This document shows, piece after piece, positions 47,714 to 57,178 of a DNA stretch of 64,000 bases. Position 1 is the stretch's first letter. Each line of letters begins with the position of its first letter. A program made the position numbers and the translations under genes. The notes beneath the pieces were generated by a model. That model searched no databases. It had not been told where the DNA came from and saw only the letters and a program-made list of their open reading frames with translations. Source of the DNA: Trichomonas vaginalis G3 (taxonomy: Eukaryota; Parabasalia; Trichomonadida; Trichomonadidae); the NCBI RefSeq assembly GCF_026262505.1, contig NC_067207.1, forward strand, positions 18,692,082 to 18,756,081, in the 5' to 3' direction.

Positions 47714-48580
47714 TTAGAAGTCACCAATATCATCAAACACATCACTAATAGTATTATCATAGTTTCCTGATTTCTTTGCATCATAATGATAGGCCTGTTG
47801 ATTATTGTTGTTAGCTTTTGCTTTAGTTTCTGTTTTTCTTGGCAATATTTGCTCTGGAGGGGACCAATCGTCATCTGAATCCGAAAACTTCAGAATTGAG
47901 CTGTAGTGACTATCAGGACGTTTCCTACTAGTATATGGCTCCGGTTTTTGATAAACGTTTTTAGGTTGATAAATTTCTTGTTTTGGCTTTACAGAAGATG
48001 GTGACTTTTTCTGCTGTAAATTAGATTTAATAATACCTATTTGTTGCTTTGGAGGCGATTTATCTGGAAAAACCATTCTGAGTTCGGGAGGATTTTGAAG
48101 TGGAGGAGGACGAGGTAAGTCTTTTTGCTCTGTTTTAGAATAATAGCTTGAATGAGCAGATTCCTTAAATAGTTCTGAGTATCTTTTCATTATTCCTTCT
48201 GATAATCGATCTCTATTATCATAAAAAGGAGTACTTACATCTTTGAGCCATTCAGCCATTAAAGATTTGATAGGTGCATCAGTTTGAGGCAGTCTCAATT
48301 CTGAAAAACTCGTTGCCCTACTATCAAAATCAAAGATTTCTGAATTACTTGACTCAGAACTAATACATCGAGCAGTATTGGTGAATTCGAAGGATATTAA
48401 ATAATGCATTACTAGTTCTGCTGCAATTTTATTGACTTTATCTTTTTTGAAAAATTTATAGGGTTTGAGAAATCCAATTGAAGATTTCTGACCTTCAATA
48501 GCAACTTCAGAGATATATAGTGAATTTAGTTTATTCATTGAACCATTTTGGATCATTGCATTGGCTATTTTTTCATCCAT
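47714..48580 (-). CDS. LisH-like motif protein (FOP/OFD1-type?)
   Basis: 288 residues from ATG 48580. Residues about 46-80 (KVNKIAAELVMHYLISFEFTNTARCISSES) fit the LisH dimerisation motif, as in FOPNL/OFD1-type centrosome and basal-body proteins. The rest is Pro/Ser/Lys-rich and disordered, with an acidic C-terminus (FSDSDDDWSPPEQ, ISDVFDDIGDF). An initiator-like TCATTC lies 14 nt before the ATG. A basal-body role in a flagellate is plausible but rests on one short motif. Codon use and length support a real gene. Confidence 0.7.
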   Translation of the reverse strand: MDEKIANAMIQNGSMNKLNSLYISEVAIEGQKSSIGFLKPYKFFKKDKVNKIAAELVMHYLISFEFTNTARCISSESSNSEIFDFDSRATSFSELRLPQTDAPIKSLMAEWLKDVSTPFYDNRDRLSEGIMKRYSELFKESAHSSYYSKTEQKDLPRPPPLQNPPELRMVFPDKSPPKQQIGIIKSNLQQKKSPSSVKPKQEIYQPKNVYQKPEPYTSRKRPDSHYSSILKFSDSDDDWSPPEQILPRKTETKAKANNNNQQAYHYDAKKSGNYDNTISDVFDDIGDF

Positions 48581-48590
48581 AATGGTTCCT

Positions 48591-48596
48591 GAATGA
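48591..48596 (-). promoter_or_regulatory. Initiator-like motif of the LisH gene
   Basis: The minus strand reads TCATTC with the A about 14 nt before ATG 48580, matching trichomonad initiator spacing. Confidence 0.55.
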
Positions 48597-49753
48597 AAAG
48601 TGAACGTTTAATTTTTCATTTTTAAAAAACATTAAAAAATATGAAAGATAATAACAGATACATATAACATATAAGTTTTTAAAATTAAAATAGAATAATG
48701 AAAGGAAAATTCATGAAAGAGATGATGATTACAGTCAACAGAGTACATCAACTCAATGACAACAACTTCCAAATAATAATTGAACAATCGCAACTGAAAA
48801 TAGCTATAATCTATATTCAATTTATTTTTAATTGGAACACATACGCGAATGCAATACAATTAACCAAATGTACAAGAGACGATACTTATGATTTTAGTCT
48901 TCATGTAAGAGTTAATGATGATGTTTTGGCATTTTTTTTTCTATGATTATTTCAAGCTTGTAGAAAGCAACAACTGATATCATATAAGCAATCGATTATA
49001 TTCTCTTATTAAAATTGTTATTTTTATGACATAATTTAAATTTTATTGAAGCAAAAAAGCGGATAAAGATTTTTCCAATTTATTTTATTTAGTTAGATAA
49101 ATCATCATCGTATGTTTATCAAATGTCGTAAAAATTTTATAGCGAAACAACTGGTGATTCATAGAGTTGGGATCATGATTATTATATATGACCCAAAAGT
49201 AATTTTATCGATTTACAATAAATAACGGGTTTTGAGATCTGATCTCAAACTTATAAAGATAGGATCACAAAAAATAAACATTTGAGAATGATATTTAAAC
49301 CGTGATTCGAATCTTTTGTAATATGGTTCGGAATAGTATTTCCATTCATCGATTACTCGATCTCAAAAAAATTTTGGTAATCTCCCCAATCAGATTTTTT
49401 GATGTAAACATTACATAAATCAATATTATCATTAATAAATTTTTGAAGTATAAATAATTTAAACGTTATTAGATTAAATCCTTTTTGAAAATGGCTTTAA
49501 ATTGTATTCTACGCCATTATTAAAACTTAATAATTTTGTGAAAAATTAGATCTTTTCGGTTTTATTCAAAATGAAAAAAATCGAAAACTTCCTCTTTCGA
49601 AGTTAAAATCATAAATGCAACCTGACATATACCACGATTTGTTTTATTAGATAAACAATAATTAGCCTGATTTTTCATAACTCAATTCAAAAATTTCTGA
49701 TCAACGTAGATTTTTTTTGAAGACCCATCAAATTTTTAAGACTATTTTTTTCT
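48597..49753. other. Long intergenic region
   Basis: About 1.15 kb, AT-rich. An 82-codon plus frame at 48,698-48,946 has no recognisable character and is not called. Nothing else seen. Confidence 0.4.
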
Positions 49754-49759
49754 TCATTC
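49754..49759 (+). promoter_or_regulatory. Initiator-like motif
   Basis: TCATTC with the A 11 nt before ATG 49767. It supports that start codon over the in-frame ATG at 49,791. Confidence 0.55.
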
Positions 49760-49766
49760 TAATATA

Positions 49767-50276
49767 ATGCAACTCCAGCATTCATGCGCCATGAACACAT
49801 TAGTTGATGAAGAGTCAAACAACTTACCAATGTCTCTTTCCAGACAGCTCCAAACAACAAACTTCTTTTCTCCAAAGACATTCAACAACAAGCTTGCCTT
49901 CGAGCTTGATGACCAAGATGATGTTTTCATTGGTCTTTATGAGTCCAAGAGCATAGGAAACTCCATTCGTTTTAAGAACCCATTCTTGAATCGCAATGAG
50001 TCCCTCTACAAAGTTAAGGTCTTCTTCATGTTTAATGTCCAAACAAATAACCTCCCATTGATTCAACATTCCTTCCCGATCACAGCCGATTTGAGCCAGC
50101 TCTACAACTTTGTCGCTAACTCGGACTTTGTTTTGAATAGAGAACCCCATAATAGAGAATTCAATATCTCTTTCAATCCATCATGGGAGTCGGAATGTCT
50201 TCCGACTACAGGCAAATTGGAGAAATTCCATAATTTGCTTACCCACTATCTTACTTTATATGTTAATTTCCATTAA
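49767..50276 (+). CDS. Small unknown protein (169 aa)
   Basis: Starts MQLQHSCAMNTLVDEESN. The region has noticeably higher GC and more C-ending codons than its flanks, as in expressed trichomonad genes. Beta-rich middle (KLAFELDDQDDVFIGLYES, YKVKVFFMFNVQTNNLPLIQHSF) and possible alpha/beta C-terminus. No signal or membrane helix. A strong initiator motif precedes it. The function is not recognised. The last ~15 residues (LLTHYLTLYVNFH) look less conserved, and the gene may be shortened. Confidence 0.6.
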   Translation: MQLQHSCAMNTLVDEESNNLPMSLSRQLQTTNFFSPKTFNNKLAFELDDQDDVFIGLYESKSIGNSIRFKNPFLNRNESLYKVKVFFMFNVQTNNLPLIQHSFPITADLSQLYNFVANSDFVLNREPHNREFNISFNPSWESECLPTTGKLEKFHNLLTHYLTLYVNFH

Positions 50277-50800
50277 AACTGTTTGTATTTTATGCTTATT
50301 TAATATACATTTAATTTATTGTCCATGTTTACAACTTTTTGAGATTGTTCAAGATTATTTTATCTTTCTTTTTATTTTTATGCTCCTATAATCATTCAGA
50401 CCAATATTGAGATTCTGCGACATCTATCTTTAGAGGCATCCGCTTAGACAGATTCAAGATCGTTAAGGGTCCACTGTAAAAATCGAAAGTCTCTCAAAAT
50501 TGAGAGGCGATTTGCAAATAATCGTTATCGTCATTTTTCGAAAATCCACTTTTCCTAGTGTTCTGATTAATATTATGTGAATACAACAATGAAGCATATG
50601 TTTCAATAAGATGGTAATATATTCTATCACTTCAAATCTCATAAAAATTGCAAAATCAGTGAGTTTTATAAGAACATGATTTTTTCGAATTTTTTCGCTT
50701 TTGGATGCGTGTTTTGAAAAATAGATATTTTCGAATTTTAATTTTATCTTAAGTATAAGTTTTATATTAGGAATTTTTTTGACCTATTTCCAATCATTAA

Positions 50801-51840
50801 GGGTGCACACGAGAGGATCATGTAAACTTCAGAATTTAGAACCTTATTTTTAGGCATTATCTTGGCTACCTATTTAGGCTCGAAAAGCAAAAAATATCAA
50901 AAAATACAAGTTGACTCCATTATGACCCTTTCATGGAGGTAGTTTTTATCCGCTAGTATTTTCCCTTTGAATCTCTTTACAATTCGAAATCAAATTCAAA
51001 ACTCAGTAGAAGAAAGGAAGAATCGACTTACTACGGTTGTAATACGAATAAATACATATATTTAATTATTTTTATTTACATAATAATTGTTTGAAGCTCA
51101 TATTCCATCAAATTTTTAAATAAAAACATTAAAATGTTGAAAATGTTCATATATTTTAATAGGGTTTTGGCACTTTATTGAGGAATTACTACATACATAG
51201 TCGAACTGAACTTGATATTTTGAAATTTAAATTATTTATCAAAATTAAAATTTAACTTGAAATTTATAATTATTTAGTCATATTTTGCATAATTCTAAGT
51301 AGATTTTGTAAAAAATCAAGAAAGAAAAATTTTAACGTGCTTTATTTTTTCTTTTTTATAATAATACATATTATTATATAATTAACATATTCATAATGTT
51401 TCACCCTTTCAAAAATATAATCCTCCTCCTCTCAAATAAACGTACATACGGGTGGCCTCTTTTTTCAAAAAATTAAAATTTGAAATTTTGGGCTCAAATA
51501 TTAGAGATTTTTTCAACCTTCAACGATATATGTTGTCTATATCAGACCTCCTTTCTTTTTGATACTTAACATTGTTCCTAAATCTTAGCCGTTAAGGCTG
51601 TTCTGAAAATATTTTTTTTCAAAAAAATTCGAAAAAAATTCTTAAAATTCAAAAATCCCTTAATTCCTGAGGATTTTGGGAAAAAGTTTTTACATGAACA
51701 TGTGTATATTATATGAAGTATATTGATAAGGTAAAAATCAAATTTTATTGCATATTCATCGAGAAAATAAACTAACGAATCCCTCAAAATTGAGAGGGTA
51801 ATCCTCCTCCTCTCAAATAAACGTACATACGGGTGCACCC
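50801..51840. mobile_element. Non-autonomous TTAA-flanked DNA transposon (inner), 1.04 kb
   Basis: Flanked by TTAA at 50,797-50,800 and 51,841-51,844. Ends GGGTGCACACG and CGGGTGCACCC share an 8-bp terminal repeat GGGTGCAC plus partial similarity beyond. No coding capacity. The same GGGTGCAC terminus is used by the miniature element at 23,812. It is nested in the 50,467-52,607 element. Confidence 0.65.
51419..51835. repeat. Direct repeat of the right end inside the inner element
   Basis: A 37-bp identical segment (AATCCTCCTCCTCTCAAATA then AACGTACATACGGGTG) occurs at 51,419-51,455 and 51,799-51,835. The first copy lacks the final GCACCC. Either the end was tandemly duplicated or a related element is embedded. 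Confidence 0.85.
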
Positions 51841-52770
51841 TTAATTCCAATGTTTTTCAAGGAATTTAATTGAGAAGAAATTAGGAATTTCGCTTTAATG
51901 CCATTACATCCTAATATTATGATGCATAATATATATATTTATTGAGGCTAATGCCGGGATATCTTGCATTTAAAAAAAATTCAAAGAATTGACAATTGGA
52001 TAGCACAAATTTAATTTCCTGGACAAAGTTTTATTGTTTATATATTCAAACCATTATCCTTAGTTTAGATATGTTGGCCAAAAATTTTCGTGTTATTTTT
52101 TGTGTTTAAGCATAAATTATGTATTTACTTATGAAAAATAAGCATTTTATTCATTATCATAAAGATATACCATAACAATTGATAAAATTTTTTTTTAAAA
52201 AATTGTGTATTTTAGTGGGTATTATTCTGGATAATGCCAATTTTTACAAGATTTAATATTAACCATATCAATAGCCGACTCAATGTAAAAATTTAGATAT
52301 TATTTTTTCATTAATCAAACTTTGATAAATTTTAGTATAATGAACGATTTTGTTTCGTGTATGATACAGAAATGAAAAGCTTAATTAATATCATTTTGCA
52401 TTTTTTAAAGGATGTTAGAGTACATCTACATTAAAAAATCAGATTTGAACTGCGATACTGCATCAAATTGTTGCACATCTGATAAGGATCTCAAAAGAGT
52501 AAAGTTAATTTTTTTGTGTTTTTTTAAGTTTTGGGTCTTAGTAAAACACCATCTCGAGCAATATTTTTGGGACGACGATAGACCTTATTTGGCCTTACAG
52601 TGGACCCTTAATAAATTAAAATAATATTGTTTATCAGCTTGCATAATAATTTCAATTTGCTTTAACTGCATATTTGCATTTCAAAATAAGAGGAATCGCT
52701 ATTGAAAATGAAAATATGTAAAAATAGAAATTTAAACTTCATATTTTTACTAAACAACTTCAACACATAA

Positions 52771-53544
52771 TCAGTTATGAACACGCCCTATTATACTAAC
52801 TTCATCTTCATCTTTATCTTCCAATTCTTCCAAACTAATCTCATACATTCGAATTGGATCTCGAACATATTTGCCAAAGAATTCAATTTTATTCAAGCCC
52901 ATGCAGGGAGGATCTCCTGGGCAATTTTCATCTTGAATCATTCTGATGTATTTTGTTACGTAGGTTTCAGAAAATTTATATATTTTCTCTTTGCAATAGA
53001 CCAGTTCATTGTCTTTCTTTACTTGGTGTATAGTTTTCCATTTTCTTTTATTATCAGAAATTTGGAGGGACCAGCTGTAAATACAACATTCGCAGCAGTG
53101 AAAACCCTTATAACGACAGCAACAACCTTTATCAGCGCAACAGCCAGCCCTTATCATATATCCATTAAAATGAATAAATTTGTCTTTGATAGAAAAAACA
53201 ATGTAAGGATGCTCATCTGGATATTGCCCACAATCAGAGCACCAATCATAGTTCTTGTCTATTTGATCAAATGCAAATTCAGGTTTTGTTGGCTGAATCG
53301 TGTCATTAATTGATTGAGAACCAGTACCACTTACATAATATTCGATTTCGTTATTCATATATGCATTTTTGAGAATATAATTAGATTCTAGAGGGACTTT
53401 TTCGGATAAAAACAATAAGAGCATTTTTGTAAGATTTTTTTTATGGAAGAACTCAGCTGGATAATTCTGATCGTATTCCTGAGATAAGGCAATAAATGGT
53501 GCGAAGTATTCATAATAAAAGGTAGGGAATTTACAGAATATCAA
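52771..53544 (-). pseudogene. Discoidin (F5/8 type C)-like protein, 5' truncated
   Basis: The frame encodes a helical region (FYYEYFAPFIALSQEYDQNYPAEFF, BTB/BACK-like in related trichomonad proteins). A Cys-rich insert (AGCCADKGCCCRYKGFHCCECC near 135-160) follows, then a galactose-binding-like fold (YSWSLQISDNKRKWKTIHQV, FSETYVTKYIRMIQDENCPGDPP, LNKIEFFGKYV). No ATG exists at the beginning of the homologous part: the first residue comes from TTG and an in-frame stop lies upstream. The first internal ATG is at 53,424. Trichomonads have many such proteins, normally with a full BTB domain first, so this is probably a truncated copy. The Cys-rich insert is unusual. Confidence 0.6.
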
Positions 53545-53646
53545 AAGAATATTGAAGTATATATGAAATTTTGATATAAATAAAAAGATTTAAGTAAAAC
53601 TAAATCATTTAATTCAACAATGAGTTAAACTACAAATAACAAACAA

Positions 53647-53835
53647 TTAGCCCAATCGTTCGTTTTGGATTTCTGTATTCGTTGAGATGATTGGGAATGA
53701 ATTAGATCCGAAGGACCAATCAAAGGGTCTTGGATTAAAAGGGGCTTTGGGGCGATTTATTTCGGAATGAATTTTATAAGGATGACATTTTAAGCAGCCA
53801 TATGGATGCAGTTCTTTGGCATTAATTTCATGCAT
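53647..53835 (-). CDS. Small ORF, unknown (62 aa)
   Basis: MHEINAKELHPYGCLKCHPYK... has a CxxC pair and a Pro-rich part (KAPFNPRPFDWSFGSN). Protein-like sequence continues upstream of the ATG in frame (SPCSGLTTHTKSEKY) back to about 53,896, so the real start may be lost or upstream. Possibly the 3' part of a larger gene. No family recognised. Confidence 0.4.
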   Translation of the reverse strand: MHEINAKELHPYGCLKCHPYKIHSEINRPKAPFNPRPFDWSFGSNSFPIISTNTEIQNERLG

Positions 53836-53896
53836 ATATTTCTCTGATTTTGTATGAGTGGTTAAGCCACTACAAGGGGATCGGAGTTATCAGGGG

Positions 53897-55506
53897 AGTT
53901 AATAATACTTGACATAAATTAATGATTTACGATTGAATGCTCTTTGAAATTTTGATTTATGATGAAATCAAATTTTACGTAAAAGTTTAGTTAATTATTT
54001 TGAAATAGAAATGGGTAGGAAATATTCGTAAACTTATCAAAACTGTCAAATTCGAAACAATTTTGAGAAGATATAATATAAAATTGCAAAAATAGTTTAG
54101 TAGTCAAACATAATTATTTTTAATTAACATTTTATTATGATGAAGATGAATTGTATACAATTTCAATTTTTTGAATACTTAAAAAAAGAAGATAAGAATG
54201 ATTATATTATTATATCACAAATAAATAACTTAATTGTAAAATCAAATTGAAAATAACTCAAATTTATTCAATTGATATCCATTGATTTAGAATTTCTTGA
54301 ATAGCCAAAGTATATATTAAAATCTGTTCAACATTTTATGAATTCAATTGATCATTCAAAATTTATCGTTATTTGAAATTTTTTCATTTGATTTTAAAAT
54401 TGTTTCGATTTTCAATACCTTCGAACCTGATGCAGTACATTTTAAAATTACGATCAAAGTAACCAGGATGGCTTCATATTCTTCGAATTGTTGTCTATAA
54501 TTCTTAATAATCATTTTTTATATTATTTTTCAAAAATAGGCTCTCTGATTAAAATTTTTAACCACAACAAATTATCGATATTACATTTGAGATAATTAAG
54601 TTTTTATATTAAAAAAAAAATATTATTCATATATATTCCTTCACTAAAAACGATATTATTTACAATTTTTATTCTTCATTGGGAGTTGGTTATACTGAGT
54701 ATATTTTTTTTCCTTTTAATAAAAATTCGTTCGAAACAACAAAAACCATCATATATTCCCAGTCTATTGATTACTACTAATATCTTGTCTTTAAGTTTTT
54801 ATTAAAAATTTTTATATAGTTATTTCAAACTTCTAGTCAAAACCGACCTCAAGAATTACAGACACAATAACCGACCATTTATTACCTGCACCTCTAACTA
54901 ATTTCTAATTTAATTTATTGAAAATGTTTATTTTGTCGATTTTATTGATTCCAAATATGGCATTTGAGTTTTCTATGCAGTATTAATATCAGTTCCGCTA
55001 AAACATGATGATTACGTCAACTCAACTGTAACATTTTACCGAGTTGATTCAAATTTGCATATTTTCCTGATTCGCATACTCTTATGTGAATGTTGACTTT
55101 ATTTTTAGCATAAATATTGATTCATCTCATAATGGGTTGCTACAAAATAAAGTATTCAATTTAGCAACTTTTGCCAATACAGAATCAATAAACAATTCAA
55201 TATTATTCAATTGAAAAATCTTATGGAAAGTTAAAGATAATTTACAACATTTAAATATTTGCATCACTTAAAAATATAAATATTTACAATTTCGATATAA
55301 TTATTCAAAAGTATTCCTTCAAAATTACGTTGACAAAAATGACCCTTCTTAACATGCAGCTAAATTTCTTTCTTTTGCATAAAAAAATTATTTATATTGA
55401 GAATTCAAATTTCATTTAAAACGCATTTATTTCTTATGTGTTACAAATATCATCACCATAGATTTCTTTTCAATTTTTTTGGCGGTTTTGGTGATCAAAA
55501 TTTGAG
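53897..55506. other. Long AT-rich intergenic region
   Basis: About 1.6 kb, very AT-rich, without supportable genes. A frame at 55,397-55,606 overlaps the start of the phosphatase in another frame and is a shadow. Confidence 0.5.
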
Positions 55507-56709
55507 ATGCTATCCCGAAGCATATTGGATGCCTATTTACCACTTTTACTCCCATCAAACGAAATATCTCATCTTGGACATGGATCCCTTGCAATTCCTA
55601 AGTTAAAACGTGAAGATTTAGTTACTTTATTGACATCAATGAAAACCGTTTTTGAAAAAGAAGAGACTCTCTTAAATATTTGGGGTGATTTCAATGTAGT
55701 AGGTGACATTCATGGAAATTTGAAAGATCTTATCAGGATCTTCTGCTTCGCAGGATCTCCGTATCAAAACAATTATATATTCCTCGGTGATTACGTCGAT
55801 CGTGGCGAAATGTCAATTGAGTGCATTGTGTTATTGTTTGCTTACAAACTTGCATATCCAAACAAAATCTATTTACTCCGCGGTAACCATGAGTTCGAAC
55901 TAATTAATTCTTATTATGGTTTCAAACAACAAGTACTTTCCGAATATGATGAAGAAATATACAATATGTTTAACGAGGTTTTTTCATATCTTCCTCTTGC
56001 AGCTGTTTTAAACCAGAAATACTTCCTCGTTCATGGAGGTATTAGCCCAAGTTTAAACACGATTAAACAAATCGCACAATTGAAGAGACCAATAACAAGT
56101 TTCCAAGAGGGATCAGAATCTGATATAATTACAGATATAATGTGGGGAGATCCTTCTACAATTACTAATTTATATGCACCAAGTCCACGTGGCTTTGGCT
56201 ACGTTTTTGGAATGGATTCTGTTATTGAGTTCCTTTGTAATAACAATGTCAAGTATATAGTAAGAGCTCATCAATGTGTTACTCAAGGGTTTGAAGAGAA
56301 TTTCGGCGGCGCTTGTATGACCGTATTTTCAACAAGTAATTACTGCACAATGCCGCCAAATTCCAGTAGTATACTCCAAGTTACAGAAGATAACCATCGA
56401 CCAACAGTTTTTGCTCCAATCAAGCACTTTAGAAAATTCGAGGTTGAATTTAGAGAAATCGAGGTCCAAGACACTGTACCGCTATGTAATAAGCTCAAAC
56501 CCGTTTCACGCACCAATTCCAACAAAGTTAAAAATCCCGGTAAAAGATTCAATAACGTCCAGGTTGTATTCACATGCAAACCAAGGAGAACCGAAGAAGG
56601 TCATGGAATTTACTCATATAGTTCAACTTCTGAGCTTCCTAAGCTTGAAAATGGACCAAGAATGCTCAAGAAATCAAATTCACAACCAGAAAAACTTCAT
56701 CTTGAGTGA
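55507..56709 (+). CDS. PPP-family Ser/Thr protein phosphatase (PP1-like)
   Basis: 400 residues from ATG 55507. Catalytic signatures are all present: GDIHG (near 66), GDYVDRG (near 95), RGNHE (near 125) and HGG (near 177), plus RAHQ and the C-terminal FSTSNYC. The core is most like PP1, but several PP1 surface positions differ (for example GNHEFELINSYYGF), placing it in the expanded divergent PP1-like group of trichomonads. A basic ~85-residue C-terminal tail (NPGKRFNNVQVVFTCKPRR, SSTSELPKLENG) is extra and could regulate or localise it. It is a metal-dependent phosphatase, cytoplasmic or nuclear. Confidence 0.92.
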   Translation: MLSRSILDAYLPLLLPSNEISHLGHGSLAIPKLKREDLVTLLTSMKTVFEKEETLLNIWGDFNVVGDIHGNLKDLIRIFCFAGSPYQNNYIFLGDYVDRGEMSIECIVLLFAYKLAYPNKIYLLRGNHEFELINSYYGFKQQVLSEYDEEIYNMFNEVFSYLPLAAVLNQKYFLVHGGISPSLNTIKQIAQLKRPITSFQEGSESDIITDIMWGDPSTITNLYAPSPRGFGYVFGMDSVIEFLCNNNVKYIVRAHQCVTQGFEENFGGACMTVFSTSNYCTMPPNSSSILQVTEDNHRPTVFAPIKHFRKFEVEFREIEVQDTVPLCNKLKPVSRTNSNKVKNPGKRFNNVQVVFTCKPRRTEEGHGIYSYSSTSELPKLENGPRMLKKSNSQPEKLHLE

Positions 56710-57178
56710 TATCTCACATTTTATATGTTTGTTTGTTATTTTATTCTATCTAAACAACTATTCTTCGAATACGAATATTTTTTATAAATTTTCCAAAGAA
56801 ATATGATGTAAAAATCACACAGTTAAGTCGAGATACATACAAGGAACTATTTTGTATGATTTTTTCTGGACCTTGATCGTATCTTAATTGTATTGTTTTA
56901 TTGTTTGAAACAATAAGATGAGTTCTATGATAAATCTTCCATAAAAACGACATAAATCAAGATTGTCATATTTATCCAAGCCCAATCATTTATTATTCAG
57001 TGAAATTGAATTTCAATTATGAATTTCTAGGATGAAGAGCTTAAAAAATAACTTTAGTTTACTAAATAAAATTATTTATCTTTATTATAATAAATTATTA
57101 TATACATTTATATATAAAAGAGATATGCCATTTGAAGGAAGTAAACACTTCAAAAGGCATATTTATAATTAAGTTTTT
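56710..57178. other. Spacer between convergent genes
   Basis: About 470 bases with no gene. An inverted motif around 57,125-57,160 (TATGCC..TTGAAG...CTTCAAAAGGCATA) could form a hairpin at the 3' end of the minus-strand gene. Confidence 0.45.

Larger units (their letters stand above)
50467..52607. mobile_element. Non-autonomous TTAA-flanked DNA transposon (outer), 2.1 kb
   Basis: TTAA-GGGTCCACTGTAA at 50,463 and TTACAGTGGACCC-TTAA at 52,595-52,611 form a perfect 13-bp terminal inverted repeat with TTAA on both sides. No transposase reading frame is visible; a 70-codon frame at 52,412-52,624 runs into the right end and looks like chance. A second TTAA element is inserted inside (50,801-51,840); subtracting it leaves about 1.1 kb. 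TTAA duplication suggests piggyBac-like transposition. Confidence 0.7.

Noticed and set aside
48698-48946. 82-codon ORF right of the LisH gene
   Set aside because: No recognisable features and spacer-like composition; kept only as a note.
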